Shown here: piece after piece, positions 1 to 8,259 of the stretch | Layout: each line of letters opens with the position of its first letter | Numbering within the stretch: position 1 is the stretch's first letter | Assembly (NCBI RefSeq): GCF_022968395.1 | Contig: NZ_JALJQZ010000009.1 | Span: 86,173-150,172 of the forward strand | Source of the DNA: Affinirhizobium lemnae | GTDB taxonomy: Bacteria; Pseudomonadota; Alphaproteobacteria; Rhizobiales; Rhizobiaceae | DNA length: 64,000 nt | Direction of reading: 5' to 3' | Notes under the pieces: model-generated | What the model was told of the DNA's origin: nothing | Database searches by the model: none | The model's input: the letters and a program-made list of their open reading frames with translations, nothing else | Program-made: the position numbers and the translations under genes

Positions 1-666
1 AACGGTATTCACCACCAGCAGGAAGAACGTCGTCGGCGCCAGCAACGGGAACACGATGGTCCAGAAGCGCCGCGATCCGCGCGCACCATCAATCGCTGCA
101 GCCTCGATGAGAGACTTCGGAATAGCCTGCAGGCCCGCAACGAAGAACAGGAAGTTGTAACTGATCTGCTTCCACGCCGCCGCGACGACCACCAGAACCA
201 TCGCCTGATCACCGTTCAACAGCGGATCCCACGCAATGCCGTTGCGGCGCAGGATATAGGCAAACGTGCCCATGGCAGGGTTGAACATGAACAGCCACAA
301 CATGCCGGCAATTGCGGGCGCTACGGCATAAGGCCAGATCAGAAGCGTGCGATAGAAGCCTTGGCCCTTAGTGACGCGATCTGCCGCTGTTGCCAGCGCA
401 AGCGCGACCACCATCGCAAGAATAGCCGTGGCGGCGCTGAAGACAACGGTGACCTGCAGAGAATGTATATAATTCTCATCCGACAGGACGTACCGGAAAT
501 TGTCCAGTCCAACAAAGCCGCTTGCAAGACCAAAGGGATCTTCCCTTTGCATCGATTGATAAAGCGCCTGACTGGCAGGCCAGAAAAAGAAGATCACTGT
601 CAATATGATCTGCGGTGCGACCAGCAGATATGGCAGTACCTTGTTGGGAAAAACGACGCGTTGCAC
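1..666 (-). CDS. ugpA: sn-glycerol-3-phosphate ABC transporter permease UgpA (3' part outside window)
   Basis: This is the N-terminal 222 codons of an inner-membrane permease of the CUT1 class. It would pair with UgpE to import glycerol-3-phosphate delivered by UgpB. The minus frame is open from a GTG at 666 (residues beginning [15 protein letters not shown]) to the window edge. It shows hydrophobic segments near residues 10-30, 70-95 and 105-130, and the stretch [20 protein letters not shown] matches the EAA loop that contacts the ATPase. It lies 155 bases downstream of ugpB on the same strand, the usual ugpB-ugpA order. The rest of ugpA, and presumably ugpE and ugpC, lie off the left end. 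The GTG is the only start in this frame that keeps the conserved N-terminus. Confidence 0.85.
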   Translation of the reverse strand, partial: MQRVVFPNKVLPYLLVAPQIILTVIFFFWPASQALYQSMQREDPFGLASGFVGLDNFRYVLSDENYIHSLQVTVVFSAATAILAMVVALALATAADRVTKGQGFYRTLLIWPYAVAPAIAGMLWLFMFNPAMGTFAYILRRNGIAWDPLLNGDQAMVLVVVAAAWKQISYNFLFFVAGLQAIPKSLIEAAAIDGARGSRRFWTIVFPLLAPTTFFLLVVNTV

Positions 667-743
667 GGCGGCTGTCCTGTGAATGCGCGAGCCCGGAAGC
701 AGATGTGCCTTCGGGTCAATCCACGCGATTTGAAATCTGGGAA

Positions 744-807
744 GACAGGCATATCGAGGCCTGCCTGTCCCGGCAAAGGCAGCCCGCGACAAATCCATGT
801 CGCGGGC
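744..807 (-). promoter_or_regulatory. tandem intercistronic hairpins between ugpB and ugpA
   Basis: Two perfect inverted repeats sit in the 155-base gap. GACAGGCA at 744-751 pairs with TGCCTGTC at 762-769, and GCCCGCGACA at 782-791 pairs with TGTCGCGGGC at 798-807 around a 6-base loop. Neither is followed by a T-run on the minus strand, so a full terminator is less likely than a 3'-end stabiliser or partial terminator. Such an element would keep binding-protein mRNA in excess over permease mRNA. Confidence 0.6.
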
Positions 808-821
808 GCCTTTTGGAGAGG

Positions 822-2126
822 TTAGCGACGAGCCTGCTTGATGGCAGCGTTGCCGCGTTCAACGATCTTGTCCATCGTTGCCTTCGCGTCCTGCTTGCCT
901 GCGAGCAGAGCTTCGTACTCTTCGTTCATGATGTCACGCACCTGCGGGAGGTTTACGAGACGCACACCCTTGGAGTTTTCCGTCGGAGCCTTGCCCATCA
1001 TCTGAAGGATCGGCGTTTCGCGGGCCGGGTTCTTCTCGTAGAAGCCAGACTTCTTGGTGTCCTCATAGGCAGCCATCGTTACCGGCAGATAACCGGACAC
1101 CTGGTGCAGACGAGACTGGATCGGGGTCTGGGACAGGAAGTTGAAGAACTGGGCAATGCCCTTGTATTCGGCATCGCTCTTGCCGCCGAAGACCCAGAGG
1201 CTGGCGCCGCCAGGGATCGTGTTCTGCGGACGGCCTTCGCCCGGATAGTAGGGCAACTGACCGATGCCGTAGTTCATGCCGGACTTGATGATGTCGCCCA
1301 GACCGCCGGAAGACTCCGTCATGATGCCGCATTCACCAGAGGTGAAAAGCTGCTTGGCTTCGGATGTACGACCGCCGTAACGGAAGGTGCCATCCTTTGC
1401 GAGTTCAGCTAGCTTGCCGAAATGCTCCACGAAAAGCGGGGAGTTGACCTTGAGCTGCACATCCGTGCCACCGAGGCCGTTTTCGTTCGTGCCGTAGGAG
1501 ACGTTGTTCCAGGCCGCCAGGTTTTCGGTCTGGATCCAGGTCAACCAGGTGGATGTCATGCCGCAAGGGCTAGCGCCGCTGGACTTGATCTTCTTGGCGG
1601 CTTCGAAAATTTCTGGCCAGGTCTTCGGCGCAGCATCCGGGTTCAAGCCCGCCTTCTTGAAGGTGTCCTTGTTGTAGTAAAGGATCGGCGACGAAGAGTT
1701 GTACGGGAAGGACAGCATTGTGCCGTCCGGCTTCGAATAGTAGGCTACGATACCAGAAAGGTACTTCGACTTGTCGAACGTGAAGCCGCCCTTCTTGAGG
1801 ACATCGGCAACCGGCATGACGGCACCTTCGGCACCCATCATGACGCCGCTGCCTGCGTCAAACACCTGCAGGATTGCAGGAGCCTGCTTGGCGCGGAATG
1901 CGGCGATGCCAGCATTCAATGCTTCCGGATAGGTGCCCTTGAATACTGGTACGATCTTGTACTCGGTCTGGCTTTCATTGAATTCCTTGGCGAGCTGCTC
2001 CACAACTTCGTTGTTGGCGCCCGACATTGCGTGCCACCACTGCAATTCGGTGGCTGCAAAGCTTTGCGTCGCGGCCAAAATTGCACCTGCTGCGACGGCG
2101 CCTGCATAGAACGTGCGATAGGACAT
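822..2126 (-). CDS. ugpB: sn-glycerol-3-phosphate-binding protein UgpB
   Basis: This is a periplasmic binding protein of extracellular solute-binding family 1, the receptor for glycerol-3-phosphate and glycerophosphodiesters in UgpABCE. At 434 residues it matches the family length. Residues 1-24 form a signal peptide ending in SFA, and mature UgpB hallmarks follow ([20 protein letters not shown], then [18 protein letters not shown], and later [12 protein letters not shown]). A strong ribosome site (GGGAGG) lies just upstream of the ATG at 2126. It is first in an operon with ugpA and has its own 229-base upstream region. In related bacteria ugp is induced by phosphate starvation through PhoB, but I could not pick out a convincing Pho box here. 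Confidence 0.92.
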   Translation of the reverse strand: MSYRTFYAGAVAAGAILAATQSFAATELQWWHAMSGANNEVVEQLAKEFNESQTEYKIVPVFKGTYPEALNAGIAAFRAKQAPAILQVFDAGSGVMMGAEGAVMPVADVLKKGGFTFDKSKYLSGIVAYYSKPDGTMLSFPYNSSSPILYYNKDTFKKAGLNPDAAPKTWPEIFEAAKKIKSSGASPCGMTSTWLTWIQTENLAAWNNVSYGTNENGLGGTDVQLKVNSPLFVEHFGKLAELAKDGTFRYGGRTSEAKQLFTSGECGIMTESSGGLGDIIKSGMNYGIGQLPYYPGEGRPQNTIPGGASLWVFGGKSDAEYKGIAQFFNFLSQTPIQSRLHQVSGYLPVTMAAYEDTKKSGFYEKNPARETPILQMMGKAPTENSKGVRLVNLPQVRDIMNEEYEALLAGKQDAKATMDKIVERGNAAIKQARR

Positions 2127-2355
2127 TCATTCCTCCCTGACATTTTTCATGGTGTGGCATTCAAATCTTGATGGGCCACATTCGTTGGTGGCGGACCTCC
2201 CCAGCCTCCAAGATTACTGTTTTAGAATGTCAGGACCGGAAGGAGAAGCAAAAGATTGCAAAGCTGTGCAATTCCTGTTGAAAACGTCGCATACGGCGAG
2301 ATTTAGCAATCTCCTCTGCTGCTTTCGCCATCAGGGAGCAAAGCATCCGGAAAAT

Positions 2356-3558
2356 TTATGATCCTGTGTTGCATTGAGGTTGCGATGAATTGCAAGTCCG
2401 CTTTTTTAACTCATCGATGATCCTTGAGGCCGTGTTCGCTGCACCAGCCAGTGATAGTGCGGGCTTCATTCGCTGCGGCGAGCGATCTGCGGCTGAGATA
2501 GCCGCCGCGAGGGTCGCACCATTCAACTTTTCCTCTGTCACGACAGTCGCAAAACCGAGCGCCTCCAGCTTCTCGGCCCGAACGCATTGTTCCGTTTCTC
2601 CACCTGACGCAAAGGGGATCAGCACGTTAGTGCAGCTCGCCCGCAACAGGTCACAAACGGTATTGTATCCTGCTTGCGAAATGGACAATTGAGCATTCAT
2701 CAGCAGGTTCGGAAAATCCTTGCGGAAACGGAACAGGCTGACGCCTGCAGGCGTCTCGCGCTCAATCCGTTCGAAATCCGCCTGCGGCATATTCGGGCCC
2801 GTTATGATGCACCACAGACGTGTGTCGGAAAGCTCGGCGCGGGCTGTAATTGCGGCCTTGATCAATTGCGCACCGACTGCGCCACCACCCGCCGAGACGA
2901 CGACATCAAAACGATCCTCGCTGGGTTGCGGCGGATCCGGCGCGACCAGCCCCGTATAGAAGACCTTGTCTGCCACGCGCCTTGCGAGCGGAAATGTGTC
3001 TTCCAGACGAACGAAATTTTCGTCGCCATGGACCAGGACCCCGTCAAAATGCTCTTCAATCAGGGTCGCGGTTTCTTCATCGCGGCCAGCCTTTCGATTT
3101 TCCTGCAGGATATCCCGCACCGAACTGAAGAGCAGCGGCTTGCGCGGATGCGACCGGATGGCCTCCAGCAGGGGCAGAAGTTCGAAACGCATCTGGCGAC
3201 GCCCGAATGGAAATGCCTCGATGATGACGGCGTCAGGATCTGCTTGGCGAAAGGCAGCGAGAAGCATCTCAACGCGCAAACTCTTGAGGGGCTCATCCAC
3301 TGGATTGCCGCTTGCATCCGAAAGTCCAGAAAAGCTGCTGTTCGACGAGAGGATGACCGGCAGCTGCACGTGACGCACACCCTCCCCCGGAAACCCTTCT
3401 ATGATGCTGCCGCCAGTGACGACCGTGACATCCAGGCCCGCCTGCGACATCGCCTTCGCAACCCGGCTTGCACGCACAAGGTGCCCGATTCCGAGCAGAT
3501 GCTGCACATAAAAGAATACGCGCTTTCGGCGATCTGAGGCTTGCACAGCGGCTGTCAT
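2356..3558 (-). CDS. MurG-like (GT28-fold) glycosyltransferase
   Basis: This is a predicted GT-B glycosyltransferase of 400 residues, soluble or membrane-associated on the cytoplasmic side. The N-terminal half carries the nucleotide-sugar transferase signature GIGHLVRASRVAKAM. The C-terminal half has a glycine loop (VVSAGGGAVGAQ) and the donor-binding block SQAGYNTVCDLL with a following GGETEQ, typical of MurG and related GT28-type C-terminal domains. The start ATG overlaps the stop of the upstream GT4 gene by 4 bases, so it is the last gene of a seven-gene minus-strand run. It resembles the protein at 4808-6016 in both motif blocks, so the two look like paralogues. Donor and acceptor are unknown. 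Confidence 0.75.
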   Translation of the reverse strand: MTAAVQASDRRKRVFFYVQHLLGIGHLVRASRVAKAMSQAGLDVTVVTGGSIIEGFPGEGVRHVQLPVILSSNSSFSGLSDASGNPVDEPLKSLRVEMLLAAFRQADPDAVIIEAFPFGRRQMRFELLPLLEAIRSHPRKPLLFSSVRDILQENRKAGRDEETATLIEEHFDGVLVHGDENFVRLEDTFPLARRVADKVFYTGLVAPDPPQPSEDRFDVVVSAGGGAVGAQLIKAAITARAELSDTRLWCIITGPNMPQADFERIERETPAGVSLFRFRKDFPNLLMNAQLSISQAGYNTVCDLLRASCTNVLIPFASGGETEQCVRAEKLEALGFATVVTEEKLNGATLAAAISAADRSPQRMKPALSLAGAANTASRIIDELKKRTCNSSQPQCNTGS

Positions 3559-4811
3559 GGGATCTTGGACCAGCTTGTCGTGAACAGTCTATCGAGATCG
3601 CGAATGCTGTTGTGATAGTCGAATTCGCTTCGCACTTTGGCTGCGGCGCTTGTGGACAACCGGACTCTGAGTGCGGGATCGCGGATCATCCGATCCAGTG
3701 CGCCAGCCAGCTGGTCGATATCTTCGGATTCCACGAGAAGACTGTTCGTCTCGTTCTCGAACAACTCGACGATGCCCGACACTGTTGTGGATACTACGGG
3801 CAAACCCTGGCTGGCTGCCTCGACCATCACGTTCGGCAGCCCGTCCCTGTCACCATCCGAAGTTACCCGGCAGGCGAGCGCAAACAAATCACTAGTCCGG
3901 TAATGCTCAAGGACATCCCGTTGGTCCAGTGCGCCTTTCCACGTCAACCGCTTCTGGAGACCCAGTTCATCCGCAAGCGCCTTCAATTTCGAAAGCTCGT
4001 CACCTCCGCCGATATGGGTGAAATGCCAGTGTAGATCAGGCGGCAATGTGGCAAGCGCCTTCAGAAGAACGTCATAGCCCTTTTTCTTGACAGCACGCCC
4101 AACGCTAAGGATCTGCACAGGATCGAACGCATCCGCACCGGTTCGTGAAGGCCTTGACCCCAGAAAATGCGGGAATCGATCAAGATCCAGCCCATGATAG
4201 CTCAGATGGACATTGTTTCGTCCCCTCGAAAGCAGGGTCAGCTGTTCGAAACCAACCTTCGTGCACGTTACCGCCCAGTCGGAATGCGCCAGTTTTTCCT
4301 GAAGCTCCCAATCTTCCGATGTCCAGATGTCCTTGGCATGGGCCGACACTGTCCACGGCGTATCGCTGATCATGCTGGCATAGCGCGCGACCGAGGCTGG
4401 TGTGTGAATGAAATGCACGTGCAGCCACGCCGCATCGCGCGGCCATTCTGCCACGAGCACCGCAGCCTGACCGAAACGCCGAAAACGATTGCGCGAAAAA
4501 TCCCGCTTCACATCCGCCCAAAAGGCTTTAAGCGCGCTGGCAAAGCCCTTGGTACGGCAAACCCGCACCAGCGCCTTCAGAACACGAAGCGGTTCTTCGT
4601 GCAGATATTCCGGGAGATACCAGACCTTGGCCTTGATCTCGTCGTGAACCGGATGGCGCTTCTTGTCGGTCGGCCTGCGCATGGCAACCAGTTCCAGCGG
4701 ATAGCCCGCACGCTCCAGTCCGAGCAGTTCCTGCGCGATAAAGGTTTCCGAAAGACGCGGATAACCCTTTAGCAGCACGACAATCTTCTTCTTTTCGGTC
4801 ACGGCATTCAA
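3555..4811 (-). CDS. GT4-family glycosyltransferase
   Basis: This 418-residue GT-B glycosyltransferase has a GT1/GT4-type C-terminal domain. Visible marks are the N-terminal strand KIVVLLKGYPRLSETFIAQE, a hinge region SVGRAVKKKGYDVLLKAL, and the donor-binding EX7E-like block DGLPNVMVEAASQGLPVVST. This arrangement is usual for enzymes adding sugars to lipid or polysaccharide acceptors. It shares 4-base start/stop overlaps with both flanking glycosyltransferase genes, which implies translational coupling. The three enzymes probably act in one pathway, but the product cannot be read from sequence. Confidence 0.8.
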   Translation of the reverse strand: MNAVTEKKKIVVLLKGYPRLSETFIAQELLGLERAGYPLELVAMRRPTDKKRHPVHDEIKAKVWYLPEYLHEEPLRVLKALVRVCRTKGFASALKAFWADVKRDFSRNRFRRFGQAAVLVAEWPRDAAWLHVHFIHTPASVARYASMISDTPWTVSAHAKDIWTSEDWELQEKLAHSDWAVTCTKVGFEQLTLLSRGRNNVHLSYHGLDLDRFPHFLGSRPSRTGADAFDPVQILSVGRAVKKKGYDVLLKALATLPPDLHWHFTHIGGGDELSKLKALADELGLQKRLTWKGALDQRDVLEHYRTSDLFALACRVTSDGDRDGLPNVMVEAASQGLPVVSTTVSGIVELFENETNSLLVESEDIDQLAGALDRMIRDPALRVRLSTSAAAKVRSEFDYHNSIRDLDRLFTTSWSKIP

Positions 4812-6016
4812 CCCTGAACGATCTGTAAGTGATTCTCGCCCTTACGCCTGAACCATTCGGCCACAATGCGCGAAATGTTGGGCAAGCCCTCAAGTTGCAT
4901 GCCAGGCGCGCTGATGGATGGCGGATCGCGTTTCAACAACGCCTTGATGGCAGAGGCAAATTTCAAACTATCGGCCGACTCCTCTGCTGATAGCATGCTG
5001 ACCAGTCCAAGCTCCGAAGCACGCGTGGCGCGGATTAACTGTTCCTCACGCGGCTGCGTCCGTGGCACAATCAGCGCGGGCTTATCGAAAGAGAGAATCT
5101 CGCAATAAGTATTGTACCCGCCCATCGCCAGAACCGCTTTTGCACCGGCTATACGGTCTTCCATTCGATTATCAAACTCGATGATCTCGAGAAGCGGGTT
5201 CGCGTCACACGCCTCCTTGAACCTGTTTCGAAGATCTGCCGACATATAGGGGCCGAGCACGATCACCGCCTTGTGCGTCAGTGTCGGATCAGTATCATAG
5301 GCAGCGATTACATCGCGGACAAGATCGGCCCCGTCACCGCCTCCACCAGTCGTAACCAGCAAATAATCGCCCTTTTGCGGATTGGGCATGGTCGCATCCT
5401 TCGAAGCATTTCTCTGGAGAAAGCCCACAAAATTCATCTTTGACCGAACACTCTGCGGTATCTCGATACCGGTCAAGGGATCGTAGAAGTCAGGTGGCCC
5501 GTAGATCCAGACATCATCGTAAAGAGCACCGATCTTGCGCAGAACATCATTTCGCTTCCACTCAGCCTCCAGCAAGTGCGGCGCATCCATCACGTCGCGA
5601 AGTCCAAGAATGAGCGTTGTGCCCTTCGTTTTGAGGTAAACCAGCGTATCCTCCACCTCGCCCCGCAGACCGAGGGGCTCTTTGTCGATGATGAAAATGT
5701 CGGGTTCAAACGTTTCGGCTGTGTGCCGAATGATGGATTGCCGCATCTTCATGGTCTCATGAAGATCGATATGCTGGTCCATCGACGTGTATTCGCCATT
5801 TCGCAGTTTGATGACACTCGGGATCTTCACGAAATCGACGCGTGCTCGATAGTCAAAAGCGCCCGCGATCGTCGCTCCGGAAATAATGAGCACATTCAGC
5901 CCGCGATAATCCTCGACCAGCGAGTGAGCAATTGTGCGACAGCGGCGCAGGTGTCCAAGCCCGAAAGTATCGTGGCTGTACATAAGAATGCGAGCGTTTC
6001 CAAGACGTTTCGACAT
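4808..6016 (-). CDS. predicted glycosyltransferase, MurG/GT28-like
   Basis: This 402-residue protein is similar in plan to the one at 2356-3558. It has the N-terminal motif GLGHLRRCRTIAHSL, a glycine-rich loop VTTGGGGDGADLV, and the C-terminal donor block AMGGYNTYCEILSFDKPALI followed by PREEQ. It appears to belong to the predicted-glycosyltransferase group of COG4671, named from memory. The start is supported by AGGAGAAG upstream of the ATG. It follows the ABC permease gene (ending at 6083) by 66 bases, so it may be cotranscribed with the importer. Its stop overlaps the GT4 start by 4 bases. Substrate unknown. Confidence 0.72.
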   Translation of the reverse strand: MSKRLGNARILMYSHDTFGLGHLRRCRTIAHSLVEDYRGLNVLIISGATIAGAFDYRARVDFVKIPSVIKLRNGEYTSMDQHIDLHETMKMRQSIIRHTAETFEPDIFIIDKEPLGLRGEVEDTLVYLKTKGTTLILGLRDVMDAPHLLEAEWKRNDVLRKIGALYDDVWIYGPPDFYDPLTGIEIPQSVRSKMNFVGFLQRNASKDATMPNPQKGDYLLVTTGGGGDGADLVRDVIAAYDTDPTLTHKAVIVLGPYMSADLRNRFKEACDANPLLEIIEFDNRMEDRIAGAKAVLAMGGYNTYCEILSFDKPALIVPRTQPREEQLIRATRASELGLVSMLSAEESADSLKFASAIKALLKRDPPSISAPGMQLEGLPNISRIVAEWFRRKGENHLQIVQG

Positions 6017-6082
6017 GGATCTTGGTCTTCTCCTAGAACATTCGATTGGCTGGAAAACGCGACCCGCGCAATCCGGTCAAAC

Positions 6083-7255
6083 TCATTTATACGGGTCGGC
6101 TGCATCTCTAAGACCGTCACCCAGGAAATTGAAGGCGAGGATGACAAATATTACCGGAATGACAGGTAACAAGAGCCATGGGTAAAGCGCAAGAACACTT
6201 ACGGAGCGGGCTTCAGTCAGAAGTACGCCCCAACTCGTGATCGGAGGCCGAAGCCCAAGACCTAGGAAGCTGAGGGTAGTTTCGCCAAGTATCATGCTCG
6301 GAATTGTGAGCGTTGCACTGGCGATGAGGTGGGACATGAAACCGGGCACAAGATGCCGCCCGATGATGCGAGGGCTTTTCGCCCCCATGAGCTGAGCGGC
6401 AAGGACATAGTCCTCTTCGCGAAGCGCAAGCAGCTTGGAGCGTACGGCACGGGCAAGACCGGTCCAGTCTAATAATCCGAGAATAAAGGTAATTCCGAGA
6501 TAAACGAGAAGCGGGCTCCAATCCACAGGCATGATTGCAGCCAGCGCGAGCCAGAGCGGAATTGTTGGAATGGACTGCAGCATCTCGATGATGCGCTGGA
6601 CCACAAGATCAAACCAGCCACCCCAATAACCAGCAAGTCCGCCGATCACAATGCCGAGAACGAAGCTCGTGGCAACGCCCAGAAGACCAATGGTCAACGA
6701 GATGCGCGCGCCGTAGAGAATACGCGAAAAGATGTCCCGGCCCAGCCTGTCCGTGCCCAGCAGGAAGAAGTGCCCGTTTTCGGCCGGGCAGACCAGATGC
6801 AGGTTCGCATCGACCAGCCCCCAAAAACGATAAGGCTCGCCACGGCAGAAGAAGCGCAGCTTCTGCACCTCGCCCGTATCTTCGGAATAGACCCGCCGGA
6901 GGGTCGTCATGTCGAGCGTCATCTTCTGCCCGTAGACGAAGGGGCCGACAAACTGGCCATCATGGAACAAGTGCACGCTCTGCGGCGGTGCAAAAATATG
7001 ATCCATATTTCTTGTATGCACTTTGTAGGGCGCAAGGAATTCCACGATCACGATCATAAAATACATGATCAGCAGAGCGATGCCTGAAAACAATGCCAGC
7101 TTGTGACGCCGAAAGCGCCACCACATCAGTTTCAGCTGAGACGCTTCATCCAGCGTAGAACTGCCCGATGCGGCATCATCCGCGTAAGGATCGAAAGGCG
7201 CTTCGCGCACGTAATGCGGCAGAACGTCCCCGTCTGTGCCAGGCTTCGTCGTCAC
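6083..7255 (-). CDS. peptide/nickel-type ABC transporter permease (DppC/YejE-like)
   Basis: This inner-membrane permease of 390 residues is longer than the typical ~300 for DppC. The extra length lies between the first membrane segment (about residues 52-75) and the core. It forms a predicted periplasmic region of roughly 90 residues that includes two cysteines (FFCRGEP, HLVCPAEN). The core has LGTDRLGRDIFSRILYGAR, the hallmark of this permease family, and an EAA-type loop (VLAAQLMGAKSPRIIGRH). It overlaps the upstream permease gene by 4 bases. It is the last transporter gene before the three glycosyltransferase genes. Confidence 0.85.
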   Translation of the reverse strand: MTTKPGTDGDVLPHYVREAPFDPYADDAASGSSTLDEASQLKLMWWRFRRHKLALFSGIALLIMYFMIVIVEFLAPYKVHTRNMDHIFAPPQSVHLFHDGQFVGPFVYGQKMTLDMTTLRRVYSEDTGEVQKLRFFCRGEPYRFWGLVDANLHLVCPAENGHFFLLGTDRLGRDIFSRILYGARISLTIGLLGVATSFVLGIVIGGLAGYWGGWFDLVVQRIIEMLQSIPTIPLWLALAAIMPVDWSPLLVYLGITFILGLLDWTGLARAVRSKLLALREEDYVLAAQLMGAKSPRIIGRHLVPGFMSHLIASATLTIPSMILGETTLSFLGLGLRPPITSWGVLLTEARSVSVLALYPWLLLPVIPVIFVILAFNFLGDGLRDAADPYK

Positions 7256-8259
7256 TTTGTGCTCCCTCCCCGCAGGCGGATACGCGGATCAAGGATGGCC
7301 AGCGCGATATCTGAGACAAGCACGCCGACGACCGTCAAAAAGGCCAGGAACATCAGGAACGAACCGGCGAGATACATGTCCTGTGCCTGAAGCGCCCGGA
7401 TGAGCATCGGTCCGGTTGTTTCCAGAGAAAGAACCACCGCCGTAATTTCAGCACCGGAAATGACGGCAGGCAGGATCGACCCGATGTCAGAAATGAAGAA
7501 ATTGAGCGACATGCGGAAGGGGTATTTCATTAGCACTTTGAAGGGATGAAGGCCTTTGGCGCGCGCCGTCATCACATACTGCTTGTGAAGCTCATCCAGA
7601 AGATTGGCGCGTACTCGGCGAACCATGCCCGCAGTTCCAGCCGTTCCAATGATAATCACCGGGATCCATATATGCTCGAGGATGGATTTGAACTTCTCCC
7701 AGCTCATGGGCTGGGAGAGATATTTCTGATCCATCAAGTGACCGATGGAGGTGCCGAACCAGATATTGGCCAGATACATCAGAATGAGCGCGAGCACAAA
7801 ATTCGGAACAGCGAGACCGATCAGCCCGAAGAGCGTCAATCCGTAATCGCCCCAGCTATACTGGTGCGTGGCCGAATAGATGCCGATGGGAAAGGCCAGC
7901 AGCCAGGTGAGGATGATGGTGACGGTGGAAACCAGGATCGTCAGCCACAAGCGGTCGCCTACCACGTCCGACACCGGCATTCTGTACTCGAACGAATAGC
8001 CGAAATCACCATGAAGCATTCCGCCGACCCAGTTGAGATAGCGGATCGGCATCGGTTGATCGAAGCCGTATCGCGCCTTCAGATCCTCGATTTCCTGCAT
8101 ATCGGCCTTTTCACCGATGGCCTTCAACTCTTCCACATAGCTTTCGAAAAAGTCACCCGGCGGCAGCTCGATGATCGTGAAGATCAGCATCGAGATCAGC
8201 AAAAGGGTGGGTATCATCACCATGAAGCGCCAGGCGATGTATCGGATCATCTCACGCAT
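7252..8259 (-). CDS. peptide/nickel-type ABC transporter permease (DppB/YejB-like)
   Basis: This inner-membrane permease begins MREMIRYIAWRFMVMIPTLL. A longer reading frame extends to 8328, but it runs into the upstream coding sequence, and ATG at 8259 (or 8250) gives a normal DppB N-terminus. A periplasmic segment contains RYGFDQPMPIRYLNWVGGML, the family's usual motif. Later come membrane helices and the EAA loop (YVMTARAKGLHPFKVLMKY). It overlaps the binding-protein gene by 8 bases. It forms the heterodimeric channel with the next permease. Confidence 0.85.
   Translation of the reverse strand: MREMIRYIAWRFMVMIPTLLLISMLIFTIIELPPGDFFESYVEELKAIGEKADMQEIEDLKARYGFDQPMPIRYLNWVGGMLHGDFGYSFEYRMPVSDVVGDRLWLTILVSTVTIILTWLLAFPIGIYSATHQYSWGDYGLTLFGLIGLAVPNFVLALILMYLANIWFGTSIGHLMDQKYLSQPMSWEKFKSILEHIWIPVIIIGTAGTAGMVRRVRANLLDELHKQYVMTARAKGLHPFKVLMKYPFRMSLNFFISDIGSILPAVISGAEITAVVLSLETTGPMLIRALQAQDMYLAGSFLMFLAFLTVVGVLVSDIALAILDPRIRLRGGSTK

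Noticed and set aside
2127..2355. Possible Pho box upstream of ugpB
   Set aside because: CTGACAT occurs once on the minus strand, but the required second repeat 11 bases on does not match.
2149..2361. 70-codon plus-strand frame in the gap upstream of ugpB
   Set aside because: Short, no ribosome site, no motif, and it spans the probable ugpB promoter.
2674..3537. Open frame of 287 codons on the plus strand
   Set aside because: It is a shadow of the MurG-like glycosyltransferase gene, with a low-complexity, motif-free translation.
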